From contig NZ_VTSR01000007.1 in NCBI RefSeq assembly GCF_008329715.1, forward strand, positions 310,001 through 374,000: DNA of 64,000 nucleotides, read 5' to 3'. This document shows, one piece after another, positions 8,954 through 18,502 of the stretch. The notes under the pieces were generated by a model that saw nothing but the letters and a program-made list of their open reading frames with translations, had not been told where the DNA came from and did not search any database. Each line of letters opens with the position of its first letter. Within the stretch, counting starts at the first letter, position 1. The stretch is from Gimesia chilikensis (GTDB lineage: Bacteria; Planctomycetota; Planctomycetia; Planctomycetales; Planctomycetaceae). The translations under genes were made by a program, and so were the position numbers.

Positions 8954-9229
8954 TTAGCGTGGCGATTTCATAAAACTACGAGTTGCTTTCAAAAGATCAT
9001 CACGTATTTCTTCATCTTCCAGAAACTTTTGAATGACTTCTCTTTCAATAGATGGAGATTCATCTTCCACTAGAAGGCGTCGAACCAAATCGTTTAGATC
9101 AGACGCATCATTTTCAATCAAATCACTTCTATCGACTGGATCTAAATGATCTTTCAGACGCTCCCAAAACACATTCGAGTGTATCTGATTCAGAATATCC
9201 TGATACTCTGTTGGAGTGACTTCTGACAT
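8954..9229 (-). CDS. Small acidic hypothetical protein
   Basis: This 91-aa protein is highly acidic (clusters DPVDRSDLIENDASDLND and EDEEIRDDL) and predicted all-helical. A good ribosome binding site, AGGGAG, lies 7 nt before the ATG. It is transcribed toward the end of the CBASS operon, with 73 bp between the two stop codons. I recognise no family. It could be an antitoxin-like or nucleic-acid-mimic protein, but there is no direct support for that. Confidence 0.5.
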   Translation of the reverse strand: MSEVTPTEYQDILNQIHSNVFWERLKDHLDPVDRSDLIENDASDLNDLVRRLLVEDESPSIEREVIQKFLEDEEIRDDLLKATRSFMKSPR

Positions 9230-9654
9230 TTCTGTTCTCCCTGTTGGGCTGACAAATCATTTGTAAATGGGCGACAATTCCATAGTCCTCATATAAATTT
9301 CATTCCACTCATTCGATTCGCTTTCCCTACAAAATATCTCAGAAACAGCATTTAGACTTTCTGGTATTTCAACAGCGTATTGTTGAAACCAAAGCCTTTA
9401 TTTTCCAATACTCAGTCTCGTAGATCTGAAATGCTTGTTGGCTAGTTCGCCAAAGGTTAAGCCCCGCAATTCTACAGAACGAATTCAGTGGTCCCAGTAG
9501 TGGATGGGAAATTCAACAGCTAAGAAATGTATTAAATGTTCATTAAATTCATCAATGAACTTACAGGACTGTTTACTGGACGAAAAAACACAGTAATCTA
9601 GTATATGTGCATTGCACATGTGTGTACATTCCCTTTTTTCCTCTGGAGGTCCGA
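9230..9654. other. Intergenic region, divergent promoters expected
   Basis: This 425-bp gap lies between the small acidic gene (minus) and the secreted nuclease (plus). It is AT-rich and should hold both promoters. A plus-strand 21-codon frame begins near 9537 but lacks a ribosome binding site. TGTGCATTGCACATG near 9606-9620 contains the perfect palindrome TGTGCAATGCACA-like half sites (TGTGCA/TGCACA), which could be an operator. Nothing else is recognised. Confidence 0.3.
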
Positions 9655-11559
9655 ATGTTACGTTTAGCCACTGTTATTTCGTTGCTTTTGCTAATCGCTC
9701 TCCCTGTTTGTGCTGACGAGATTGCTCCCGGAAAATACGGAAGTGAGCTTAGAAGGATTTTAAGAACCGACTACAAGCCAACTAGAACCTTCTCATACAG
9801 AGAAGCACGCGAAGAGATGTTTTCCAAGATTGATAATGAGGATGGAAAAGTACGACTGGTTTACACTGGCAGTATTTATCCAACGACTGGGATACCTAAC
9901 CATCAAATCGTGAATACAGAGCACACATGGGCTCAATCAAAGTTTCGTAACGGTACAAATAAGAATCAGATGAAAACTGATTTGCATCATCTCTTTCCTA
10001 CATGGAATTCAGTAAATGGAGAACGTGGTAATTATCCCTTTGGCGAAATAGTCGATAGTGAAACTGAAAAATGGTGGAACGACAAAGATGATACTACAGG
10101 CATTCCTTCTTCGAATATCGACGATTACAGCGAATCGGTTTCTGGGCTCTTCGAACCGAGAGAAGACCACAAAGGAAATGTTGCTCGGGCATTATTTTAT
10201 TTTTACACAATGTATGAAGAACGGAATATCAATTTAGCTTGGTTTAGGCCGCAGATTCCAACCCTGATGCAGTGGCATATGAACGATCCGGCGGATGAGA
10301 AGGAAAAGAAACGAAGCGAAATGATCAAAGCGTTCCAAGGGAATGCCAATCCGTTTGTGCTGGATGAAACATTAGTGTCACGAATTTTTGCTACGGACAG
10401 TAATGACTCCGCTCCAAATTCTGGATCTACCCCTCGGTCTTTATTGTCAATGTCAAGAAGAGATAATTTGGACGTTGAAAACCGTTTCGAGGCAGCTAAC
10501 TCTGTCGAAGAAACAGAGAATCGAGAATTTAATTTGTTCCCCTTCGAACATTCAAATCTCAATAGAAGGGTAAGAGACACCAATGCATCTCCTTCATTTG
10601 ATAATGAAACTTCAAATCCATCAGATAATGAAATTCGAATTGCTACATTCAATATTGCTAATTTGGGTGCGAATGATGAACACAACCGTTCCCTCATCAC
10701 GATTACAAATATTCTATTAAAGACAAATGCTGATTTAATATGCTTACAGGAAGTTCAGCCTAATTCTTATGGTAAAGATCAGGTACAACGTATTAGGGAA
10801 CTTCTGAATAAAGCCGCTGAATTCTATGGAACAAAATATTATTACTATCGAATCTCTGAGCGTGATGAAGGAGATGAAGTAACTGCATTTTTATGGCGAA
10901 AGCCGGTTGAAATCAAATCAAGTATAGATTCACTTCCACATGACCCTGACCATGATAATGATGGAAAACGAACATTTCAGCGAGTTCCCCAAATGGCGAA
11001 ATTCAAGGCTGGAAATTTCGATTTCATTGTCGTGAATTGCCATCTCTACACAAAACCTCATGGAAATAGTTCCGAAGGTAGAATTGTTGAAAATGCTCAA
11101 ATTTCAGATTGGTTGAAAAAGGTAGCGTCTAATCCAACAGAGAAAGATGTCATTCTGGTTGGAGATCTTAATCGACATCTTGGAGCTGATGGCGATAAAG
11201 CATGGAAAGCACTCATGATCAATAACCATCAGCAGTTTTATCGCTTTCCTCTTTTGGAAGCGATAAAGCGGGATAATCAATCCTTCAACCCATTATATCA
11301 CCGACTCGCTCCATCTGATAAATATAGTACGACGGCATCACAATCTCGCAATATTTATGATCAGGTCATAATTTCAAAAGGAGCCTATGACGAATTCAAA
11401 GCCAATCCAAAATTTGGTGAAGATGTTGGGATAATTGATTTTGATAACGACAAGAGGTTTGAATGGTTTGCCCACGATTATCGTTTAACCTCGGAATATT
11501 TAAGCGATCACCGTCCAGTATGGATCGATCTGAAATATACAGGTGATGATGACGACTAA
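9655..11559 (+). CDS. Secreted double nuclease: EndA-type endonuclease I fused to EEP-type nuclease
   Basis: The start is at 9655, where GGAGGT precedes ATG by 7 nt; an upstream in-frame ATG at 9607 has no such site. The protein is 634 aa with a signal peptide ending near CADE. Residues about 85-260 carry the endonuclease I signature: NTEHTWAQSKF, then DLHHLFPTWNSVNGERGN, as in EndA/Dns secreted nucleases. Residues about 325-632 are an endonuclease/exonuclease/phosphatase domain with IRIATFNIANLG, LICLQEVQ, VGDLNRH and SDHRPVW. Both active sites look intact. It would degrade extracellular nucleic acid. A 90-residue low-complexity linker joins the halves. The alpha-amylase gene follows 61 bp later and is probably exported too. 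Confidence 0.82.
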   Translation: MLRLATVISLLLLIALPVCADEIAPGKYGSELRRILRTDYKPTRTFSYREAREEMFSKIDNEDGKVRLVYTGSIYPTTGIPNHQIVNTEHTWAQSKFRNGTNKNQMKTDLHHLFPTWNSVNGERGNYPFGEIVDSETEKWWNDKDDTTGIPSSNIDDYSESVSGLFEPREDHKGNVARALFYFYTMYEERNINLAWFRPQIPTLMQWHMNDPADEKEKKRSEMIKAFQGNANPFVLDETLVSRIFATDSNDSAPNSGSTPRSLLSMSRRDNLDVENRFEAANSVEETENREFNLFPFEHSNLNRRVRDTNASPSFDNETSNPSDNEIRIATFNIANLGANDEHNRSLITITNILLKTNADLICLQEVQPNSYGKDQVQRIRELLNKAAEFYGTKYYYYRISERDEGDEVTAFLWRKPVEIKSSIDSLPHDPDHDNDGKRTFQRVPQMAKFKAGNFDFIVVNCHLYTKPHGNSSEGRIVENAQISDWLKKVASNPTEKDVILVGDLNRHLGADGDKAWKALMINNHQQFYRFPLLEAIKRDNQSFNPLYHRLAPSDKYSTTASQSRNIYDQVIISKGAYDEFKANPKFGEDVGIIDFDNDKRFEWFAHDYRLTSEYLSDHRPVWIDLKYTGDDDD

Positions 11560-11620
11560 CTCAAGGAGCAATTCTGTCTTTCGTGTTTATTAATTCATTC
11601 TGTAAAAGAAAGACTAGGCC

Positions 11621-13051
11621 ATGATTAAGTTTCGTAACTGGTTCTTTGTTGTATTCTTCATTACTCTAGTTCGGCCTGTATTTGGCCAAGGAGGCTACAA
11701 TGATGATCGTGTCATGATGCAGGGATTCATGTGGGAGTCGCATCAGGATGGACAACAAACGGGAGAGGGAGGATTCCAATATGTCGTTCACTGGAGGGAG
11801 AAATGGTATGACCATGTTCGTAGTAAAGCTTCAGAATTGGCGGATGCAAAAATAGATTTGATTTGGCTCCCTCCCCCTTCACAAGGAGAAGGAGCAGGTT
11901 ATCATCCACAACAATACAATGACTTTGATAACAACTACGGCAGTTTAGACGAACATCGTCAGCTTATTCATACCCTGCTCCAAAAAGGTATTGAGCCAGT
12001 AGCCGATCTGGTTATCAACCACAGAAATGGTACAGGCGGCTGGGCTACTTTCAAAAATCCAAATTGGCCCTCAAAATATATTTGCTCTAATGATGAGTTT
12101 TGGTTTCAGGATCCATCAAATTTACCGTCTGCAGATGATCGAGCTATTCTGTTAGCTGGAGACAAAGGAAACCCTGATTATACTGGTTCAAATTATCCCA
12201 ACTGGCATGGTGCCAGAGATCTCGATCATCAGAACGCCTCTCTTCGCACTGAAATCAAAGCCTATCTGAAAAAGTTGAGGAACTTTGGATATCGTGGCTG
12301 GCGATATGACATGGTAAAAGGATTTGATCCAAAATACGTTTCGGAATACGACTTCGATTCACAACCGACCTTTGCTGTCGGTGAATTCTGGGATAGCAAT
12401 CCACTTCGTCTTTCAGAATGGATTGATGGCACCAAAATGACAGGGCAACCAGACCCAGCTCTAAAAGCCTGCTCTGCTTTTGATTTCGCTACATTTGAAC
12501 TTCTGCGTCATCACATCAACTCTGGAGAATATGATCATCTTCCTGCCATAGCATTTAAGGATGGTGTTTCCGATGGTCTTATTGCTGTTAATAAAAATAA
12601 GTCTGTTACATTTCTCGAAAACCATGATACCGGTTTTCCTCAGAAACAATTCGACTCCTTTCCGAATAATGAAAAAGTTCTGCAGGGCTATGCGTTCATT
12701 TTAACCCATCCCGGAGTCCCCTGTATTTATTGGAAACACTATTTTGACTGGGGACATGGGGAGAAGATCAAGGCACTTGTCAGAGCCAGAAAATATGCGG
12801 GAGTTCACAGTGGTAGCTACATTAAAACAGAGAAACATGGCAACAACTATGTAGCAATCGTAGGAGATAAACCAGAAGAAAGTAGTACCTTGATTGTTAA
12901 AATTGGCTATGGACTTGAGTTCAAGCCTGATGAAAATGTCTGGAGACTCGAAACGTTTGGAAACGGGTACGCTGTATGGGTCAGAAAATCAAAGAAAGAT
13001 TCTACTAAAGATAATGTAGATGCTACTAAGCCTGCTTTACCTTTTCCTTGA
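11621..13051 (+). CDS. Secreted alpha-amylase, GH13 family
   Basis: This 476-aa glycoside hydrolase has a signal peptide ending VFGQG. GH13 landmarks are in order: VADLVINHRN (region I), GWRYDMVKGF with the nucleophile Asp near 229, AVGEFWD with the acid/base Glu near 255, and FLENHDTGFP with the third Asp near 337. It should cleave alpha-1,4-glucans outside the cytoplasm. The start ATG at 11621 follows AGAAAGACTAGGCC, a modest ribosome site. It is downstream of the secreted nuclease gene, so the pair may be co-expressed. An amylase inside a mobile element is unusual and may be scavenging cargo. Confidence 0.87.
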   Translation: MIKFRNWFFVVFFITLVRPVFGQGGYNDDRVMMQGFMWESHQDGQQTGEGGFQYVVHWREKWYDHVRSKASELADAKIDLIWLPPPSQGEGAGYHPQQYNDFDNNYGSLDEHRQLIHTLLQKGIEPVADLVINHRNGTGGWATFKNPNWPSKYICSNDEFWFQDPSNLPSADDRAILLAGDKGNPDYTGSNYPNWHGARDLDHQNASLRTEIKAYLKKLRNFGYRGWRYDMVKGFDPKYVSEYDFDSQPTFAVGEFWDSNPLRLSEWIDGTKMTGQPDPALKACSAFDFATFELLRHHINSGEYDHLPAIAFKDGVSDGLIAVNKNKSVTFLENHDTGFPQKQFDSFPNNEKVLQGYAFILTHPGVPCIYWKHYFDWGHGEKIKALVRARKYAGVHSGSYIKTEKHGNNYVAIVGDKPEESSTLIVKIGYGLEFKPDENVWRLETFGNGYAVWVRKSKKDSTKDNVDATKPALPFP

Positions 13052-13185
13052 GTGGTGTAATTCCAGAGGACCACCCCTTGCTTAGAAGTGAAGAATATTG
13101 ATTCTGATTGTGGCGTATCCAGAGATAAAACTAAATTCAGGAATGATAATTCATTTATTGTTAGTGTCAGAAAGCAATCTGTGAA

Positions 13186-14577
13186 ATGATGATTTATTGG
13201 ATGCCTTATTGTAGGCTTTCATTCGCCTCTTACGGCCATACTGAATTACAAATTGGAAGTGCAATTATATTTGAAGATTCAGACGAGAACTGGCGGGGCC
13301 GACTCGGAGTAGAACGTCCTGAACATTTAAAAATTCATCGTGGATTTCCTCGAATAAATTCCGAGGTTGCCGGTAGTTATTTGTATGGAACAATTATCCA
13401 CAGTGAGGATGAGGAATATCTGAGAAAACACATAGATGAAATTGTTGCGATCTTATATTTCCTATGTGATAGAACCAAATATGGAATACCTTCCGAGTGC
13501 TTCACATATCACTTATTAAATATTAATCAATCAGAAACACAAGATAGCAGCCTCGTTTCATACTGGACTAAGCATGGCGACATTCTTGAATCATCTAAGA
13601 GCTTAATTCTTTTCCCTCCCCTTCCAGTTCGAGGGAAGCTTGGACAACATCAGGTCTTTCAAGATTCAAGTTATAACATCGCACTTCTGAATCGATTTAA
13701 TCTTGATCCATATGACAGATTAGTTGTAGCAGTTCGCCAATATTTTCGTACTCAATTTTCTGATATTTTTACCTCGCCCCCATTTGAGGACTTTGCATTA
13801 TATTGTGCTGCGATAGAAGCAGCCCTCGACATTGACGCAATGCAACGAGGTGTAGGTGAGCGATTTGCTGAAATGCTATGCGATATCTACGGGAATGAAA
13901 ATAACATCAACGAATTCTTCTATGGCCTTTATGCTGCACGTTCTCTGTACGTACATGGCGTTTCGTCAGACCATTCAAAAGAAAACCATGAGCGGAACAC
14001 ACAAGCATATAAATTTTTCATGTCTTCTCGTATAAAGCTAACATTACTTCGCTTAATTACGAGGGATATCATCTGTCAACAATTAGATCCAGATAACAAG
14101 AATCTTAGATGGCTGTTAAACAATTCCGCTGCGTCATTACTCCGTAAAGTATTACATTCTGATGAGATTTGGGCAGAAGTTCGATCAGTTCTAACACAAC
14201 AAAATGCCGCGGACGCTATAGAACGCATGTCGGCGGAGGAATTCAAATCACTCGAATATCTTATAGAAAGAATGGAAAGTGAATTTGACTGGCAGTGTTT
14301 AAGGGAGAACGTTAATGAGAACTGTATTTATCAATCGATAATTACATGTGCCATTCTGATTAGCAGAATTACCAATTCTACTGGCGAAATTTACAAACAG
14401 ATTTGTTCTTTAGCTGAGGCGGCTGATGGTCGAGACAAAAATGCTATTTGCAAATGGATTATACGTGATCCTTGGATGAATAACATCCATCAAGCAGGGG
14501 ATCGATTGAGTGTTTATCAAAGGATCGTTCGAAAAATCTCAAACTACTTCTGCCCAGAACTAGATTTTGATCAATGA
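13186..14577 (+). CDS. Apea-like HEPN domain protein
   Basis: This 463-aa protein is cytoplasmic in appearance. Around residues 205-265 it has FEDFALYCAAIEAALDI, GVGERFAEMLCDIYG and then YAARSLYVHGVS. The pattern of an ALE-like helix followed by R-S-x2-V-H-G is what I know as the Apea-like HEPN type, a possible RNase fold found in defence settings. The N-terminal 180 residues and the C-terminal 170 are unrecognised. There is no strong ribosome binding site before the ATG-ATG start. The gene is flanked by unknown genes on the same strand and lies in the defence-rich part of the element. Confidence 0.55.
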   Translation: MMIYWMPYCRLSFASYGHTELQIGSAIIFEDSDENWRGRLGVERPEHLKIHRGFPRINSEVAGSYLYGTIIHSEDEEYLRKHIDEIVAILYFLCDRTKYGIPSECFTYHLLNINQSETQDSSLVSYWTKHGDILESSKSLILFPPLPVRGKLGQHQVFQDSSYNIALLNRFNLDPYDRLVVAVRQYFRTQFSDIFTSPPFEDFALYCAAIEAALDIDAMQRGVGERFAEMLCDIYGNENNINEFFYGLYAARSLYVHGVSSDHSKENHERNTQAYKFFMSSRIKLTLLRLITRDIICQQLDPDNKNLRWLLNNSAASLLRKVLHSDEIWAEVRSVLTQQNAADAIERMSAEEFKSLEYLIERMESEFDWQCLRENVNENCIYQSIITCAILISRITNSTGEIYKQICSLAEAADGRDKNAICKWIIRDPWMNNIHQAGDRLSVYQRIVRKISNYFCPELDFDQ

Positions 14578-14740
14578 CTTTTAATTCTATCCTTGTGGCA
14601 TTTCATTAGTAATCAGTTCTATGGCCCCGATATCACATCAGCTCCTGAAACGCAGAGAGAGCAGTGATACTCATCATTGCACTACAGCCTCAAGACCATT
14701 TATCACAATCTGGCTTATACAAAAGTGAATTGATGAAATC

Positions 14741-15559
14741 ATGACTAATAAACTCAAGACTCTCTTAAATACATTTGGCCTCAATTTTCAGGATTGGTAC
14801 GAATTTACAAGATATATCATAAAAAAAGAAAAAGAGCGAGGCACTTGGAATCCAGAAATCTTAGGCACTTGGGTAGACACCTTGTCAATTTTCTATGCTC
14901 TCGAAAGTTGTAAATCTGTCGTAGGTGAAAATAATACTTGCCGTTTTTCAAAACGTGCATTAAGCAAGAAAGACTTAAATACATTGTTATGGCACCTAAA
15001 TCATAATAGGGCTGTACGCTATAGGAGGGGAAGCAAATCAAAAATAAACTACGTCAAAGAAGTAGGGGATGAGCTTAGCGAATCTGAAGCAAGAAGGAAG
15101 CTTAGCGAGTTTATGGTTGATTTTTCAATTAGTAACTATCCGATCCCTCTCACCTATAAAGATGAAAACAATGTAGATGATTTAAATCTAATGAATGAGA
15201 TATTTAAGTTTCAACTAATTGCCGAGTCAGAACTTCACACTAAAGTAAACGATATTTATAGAGATTGTTTAAAGCTCACACAAATTTCGGCAGACTATAA
15301 AATCATGTTATTCAGAACTGGGAAAGAGACGTTGGCGAAAAACCGTAAAAAAGCATTCGAGCGGTTACTAACAAATTCACTAAAAGAAGAAGACAATGCA
15401 GAGTGGCTGTTTATTGGTCTTCCGAGTTTTGTGGAATGGGAATTAAAATTTCGAGAACGAAAGAAACTTCCGGTAATTATATTTACTTTCAAAGGTCCAA
15501 AACCTGATGACGGTAAGGTCAAACTCGATAATAAAAGTGAAATGTGGAAATGGAATTAA
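14741..15559 (+). CDS. Hypothetical protein
   Basis: This 272-aa protein is basic and mostly helical, rich in lysine. No signal peptide or membrane segment is visible. No motif is recognised; WLFIGLPSFVEWELKFRERK near the C-terminus is the most hydrophobic patch and may be a beta-alpha unit. The ATG has a weak upstream context. It lies between the Apea-HEPN-like gene and a region of coding debris, and is strongly AT-rich, in keeping with transfer. Confidence 0.5.
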   Translation: MTNKLKTLLNTFGLNFQDWYEFTRYIIKKEKERGTWNPEILGTWVDTLSIFYALESCKSVVGENNTCRFSKRALSKKDLNTLLWHLNHNRAVRYRRGSKSKINYVKEVGDELSESEARRKLSEFMVDFSISNYPIPLTYKDENNVDDLNLMNEIFKFQLIAESELHTKVNDIYRDCLKLTQISADYKIMLFRTGKETLAKNRKKAFERLLTNSLKEEDNAEWLFIGLPSFVEWELKFRERKKLPVIIFTFKGPKPDDGKVKLDNKSEMWKWN

Positions 15560-15755
15560 TGCCGGATGGATCAAAAAGAAATTGCAGTAGTTATAGCGAA
15601 AGCATTGATGAATACGAATTAGGTTTTTTCATCTGAGGAAAATTTCTTTTGAACTACTGGAGGAAGTTCCATCGGAAAACTGGAAGACTTAAAACGAGCA
15701 CTTGAAGACGCAAAATAATGACTCCTCTTAATGATATTCTTTGAGGAAACAGGAA
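15560..15755 (+). pseudogene. Debris of a small gene, frame-broken
   Basis: Two short protein-like fragments lie close together: MDQKEIAVVIAKALMNTN at 15566-15622, and, in another frame, SSIGKLEDLKRALEDAK ending at a TAA near 15718. They could be the start and end of one small helical protein broken by an internal change. No intact gene is present here. Confidence 0.3.
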
Positions 15756-16397
15756 ATGAACGATAAAGAAATGTTATCCGCTGCATTTCACGAAGCTGGG
15801 CATGCGATTGTTGCTCATAAGTTGGGCATTGAGATTCAAGATATTGAAATTCATTTCAGCGAAGAACGAAATCGATGGGAAGGAAGCTTTAGACCTGCGG
15901 ATGATTGCGGAAATGACTTTCCTAGCCAAAACGAAGATATCACAATGAAACGGAATGGAGCAAAAGTGGCAGTTGCAGGGATGTTAGTTCAATCAAAACA
16001 TAACGCAATGACTGAAACGAATCAGGACCTACGTTTCAGCTCCAATAATAAAATAGCTGATTGGTACTTATTCTTTCAGGATACGAAAAGAACAGACACT
16101 GACCCGGGTTCAATCTTTGTAACTTATGAGTTTGGTGACGCTTCATCAAGAACAATCGAAGTCGATGGTAGTCTATTTGGTAAGGCTGATCGTCTATCCC
16201 TGTTGCAATACCATGCATTTGAAAATGCTGAATCGGATACTGATTTTATCTTGGAAGTTATTGAAGAAATTGATGAATTTACAACGTGGAAACAGATTGA
16301 GAAATTAGCTTCGGCACTATGTGAAGTGAATGAAGATGGCGTTAGAAAGTTAGGAAAAGAGGATGTCTTGATAATTATTGCCGACGATGGTTCTTAA
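15756..16397 (+). CDS. HEAGH-motif protein, peptidase M41-like
   Basis: The start at 15756 follows GAGGAAACAGGAA; an upstream TTG in frame is less likely. The 213-aa protein has AAFHEAGHAIVAHKLG at the N-terminus (His12, Glu13, His16), the zinc-binding HExxH motif in the context typical of the FtsH/M41 family. No AAA domain or membrane helix is present, so this is a stand-alone metallopeptidase-like protein of the kind seen in many genomes as an ImmA-distinct, FtsH-protease-domain orphan. Substrate unknown. Its stop overlaps the stop of the convergent HNH gene by 4 bp. Confidence 0.65.
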   Translation: MNDKEMLSAAFHEAGHAIVAHKLGIEIQDIEIHFSEERNRWEGSFRPADDCGNDFPSQNEDITMKRNGAKVAVAGMLVQSKHNAMTETNQDLRFSSNNKIADWYLFFQDTKRTDTDPGSIFVTYEFGDASSRTIEVDGSLFGKADRLSLLQYHAFENAESDTDFILEVIEEIDEFTTWKQIEKLASALCEVNEDGVRKLGKEDVLIIIADDGS

Positions 16398-16729
16398 CCT
16401 CGTGGTCCCCACTTACAGACCCCACCAGAAAAATCATAAACGCACTCCAGCCCATCGAGTGCTCTGGCGATTTCAGCAATCCGATTTAAAACCAGTTTCA
16501 GTTCATTCTCGTCGTTGATGTGATTGGGAGTCTTGCCTTGCCAGATGTTGTGACATCTCCGACAGACAAGAATGAGGATATCTTCATTATAAAATCCCAT
16601 GTCATATCTCAGGTGGTGCGTGTCAATTCCCGGTCTTCCACATAGCTGGCAGAGTCCATCGTCTCTTTCATAAACGCGTTCGCGGACTCGCTGCCATTTG
16701 GTCGTATTATAAAGTGGATTCTCCTGCAT
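16394..16729 (-). CDS. HNH endonuclease
   Basis: This 111-aa protein has the HNH layout: CQLCG (Cys27, Cys30), DTHHLRY (His38, His39) and LVCRRCHN (Cys56, Cys59, His60). The two CxxC pairs make the structural zinc site and the histidines the metal-binding active site. It should nick or cut DNA. Size and motif spacing are typical of small phage-type HNH proteins. It is the last gene of a minus-strand series that includes the putative replication protein, so it may serve element replication, packaging or homing. Confidence 0.8.
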   Translation of the reverse strand: MQENPLYNTTKWQRVRERVYERDDGLCQLCGRPGIDTHHLRYDMGFYNEDILILVCRRCHNIWQGKTPNHINDENELKLVLNRIAEIARALDGLECVYDFSGGVCKWGPRG

Positions 16730-16763
16730 ACCTTATTTATGCAGTCGAGATCATTTTCTGTTT

Positions 16764-17069
16764 TCAATATCCAACTCTGAGCCAGTCGATTCTCTGTTCC
16801 GGCCCCCTGCCCTCGTGGCTAAGTAAATTCTCCAATCTGGCAGAAAGTTGTTCTGCCTCTTCCAGTGAGAAAGTCATGTCATTTGCAACTATTGGAATCC
16901 GGTTTTCGAAATCTGTCTGATCGTCTGAGTATATTTGGAGCAGATTGTTCTCGATCTCAGAATGGAATGTCCGGGCTTCATCAGGTGATAGAATCAGACG
17001 GTCACCATCGTTTGTCAGGATTTCAATCGTGCCATCTCTAAGATTTGTTGCTCGGCTGCTCATTGGCAT
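16764..17069 (-). CDS. Hypothetical protein overlapping the Rep-like gene
   Basis: This 101-aa acidic protein has two similar halves in which a beta-rich segment is followed by LSPDEARTFHSEIENNL or FSLEEAEQLSARLENLL, so it may be an internal duplication of a small helical motif. The ATG lies 32 bp inside the end of the upstream Rep-like gene and follows GGAAA, so translation is probably coupled. No family is recognised. It might be a regulator of the replication protein. Confidence 0.55.
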   Translation of the reverse strand: MPMSSRATNLRDGTIEILTNDGDRLILSPDEARTFHSEIENNLLQIYSDDQTDFENRIPIVANDMTFSLEEAEQLSARLENLLSHEGRGPEQRIDWLRVGY

Positions 17070-18483
17070 TTTCCATTTTGCTCACCCATATGAATTCATC
17101 TAATTCAAACTTATTTAGAATCTTATTGATAGTACCTATAAAATCATTTTCTGTTGCCCGTGAATCAGAATTATAGTGATCATTAAAAGGTGTAATAGCG
17201 TAGCGAAGATATTTTGTGGCAATATTGCTGGACTCTAATCTTAGGTTTCTCGCAGCACTCTCATTTAGATCATTTCCCATAATGAGGATTTGATGTTTAA
17301 TGTGTCTTTGAAAATCGTCAATTAGACGTTGAGCTTCCTGATGGTTTTTTTGAGCATTATCTGGATTAAAACAGACTCTTGAAGTAATGCTTTCAACCCC
17401 AAAGAAATGTTTTTTGTGTAGAGGATCTGCTGCCGCAACTTTCTCCTCGGCTTCGACTTTTGCTTGATACTTATCGGAATCCCAGTAATCATGTAGTTCT
17501 TGGATTTTCTTTTCTTCGGCTTCGTCTTCTTTGCGTTTGTTTAATTTTCCTTTATAACGGCTAACAAGAAATCCCCCGAGATTACCTTTGGTGACCTTTC
17601 CTTTCTTTCGGTTGCTTTCATGCCATTTTTTTGTGTCGATTAAGAATTCTTGAAAGCAGTCGAAACTCTCCATGAGTTCAACTGAGATTTCGATGGCTTT
17701 TTCGGCGTAAGATTGTGCCATCAGTCCCTGACAGAGTTTTCTCCATTGATCATAGTTGTCACCTTTAAATTCATACTTATTCGGATCTGCAGGATGTTTT
17801 GGCTGTTTCACCGCGATCTTTTCCCCTTTGGGAATTGGGCGAAATAATAAGAGATGTTCGTCGGTCAGGGATAAAAGCTGGACTCGCAGATGATTACCAA
17901 CTATTTCCCTATTAATCAGCCCGACATGATCGAGATCATTGAGCACAGTCGCGATGGTCTTGCGATTGATTCCGTTTAGTAATGAGCTGAGCCCTGTCTC
18001 AGTGGTAAATACTGTTGACGATCTACCAGCAAGACTTATTAACTGTGAGTAAACGGCGGCATGGTTAAGACCGAACCGCTTGACGGACTTTTCGTATCTG
18101 ATTTTTGCACCTCTTCGTGGCAGATAGAGCTTTACATACTGGAGCGTATCGTACCAATGGTCCCCATCTGGATCAGGAAGTAATCCAAACCAGTCAGTGT
18201 CTGGTGTTACCGGCGACCACTTTCCTTGTTTATTAATAATGACCATTGACCCCAATGTACTGAGCGTTTTTTCAACTGTTCTCGGCGACAGACCGGTTCC
18301 CTCAGCAATTTGTCTTTTTGAAACTGGCCTGCCAATTCGGTCGGAGTAGCCCAAAAAGCTGAACACAAGCCGTTCATGAAAGAGTGAACGGCATGGTCCT
18401 TTTTCAAGCTGGTCGCAGAATTTGCTCTTTTCGGAAATCCTCAGTAGTTTCAAGTATGCAATTTGTTTTAGTCTCTTCTCCAT
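17038..18483 (-). CDS. Putative replication initiator with winged-helix domains
   Basis: This 481-aa basic protein starts after AAAGGAAAC. Two helix-turn-helix segments are visible in the N-terminal half: RPVSKRQIAEGTGLSPRTVE (about residues 52-71) and ETGLSSLLNGINRKTIATVL (about 160-185), each followed by a wing-like stretch. The C-terminal half is lysine- and glutamate-rich and helical. Double winged helices are the architecture of iteron-binding Rep proteins. The decisive context is a set of five short direct repeats spaced 21-23 bp lying just upstream of its ATG. I therefore infer a Rep-like function. No family name can be given from sequence alone, and a phage replication-O-like or DnaD-like protein is the alternative. 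Confidence 0.5.
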   Translation of the reverse strand: MEKRLKQIAYLKLLRISEKSKFCDQLEKGPCRSLFHERLVFSFLGYSDRIGRPVSKRQIAEGTGLSPRTVEKTLSTLGSMVIINKQGKWSPVTPDTDWFGLLPDPDGDHWYDTLQYVKLYLPRRGAKIRYEKSVKRFGLNHAAVYSQLISLAGRSSTVFTTETGLSSLLNGINRKTIATVLNDLDHVGLINREIVGNHLRVQLLSLTDEHLLLFRPIPKGEKIAVKQPKHPADPNKYEFKGDNYDQWRKLCQGLMAQSYAEKAIEISVELMESFDCFQEFLIDTKKWHESNRKKGKVTKGNLGGFLVSRYKGKLNKRKEDEAEEKKIQELHDYWDSDKYQAKVEAEEKVAAADPLHKKHFFGVESITSRVCFNPDNAQKNHQEAQRLIDDFQRHIKHQILIMGNDLNESAARNLRLESSNIATKYLRYAITPFNDHYNSDSRATENDFIGTINKILNKFELDEFIWVSKMENANEQPSNKS

Positions 18484-18502
18484 GTTTCCTTTCTAAAATG
18501 CA

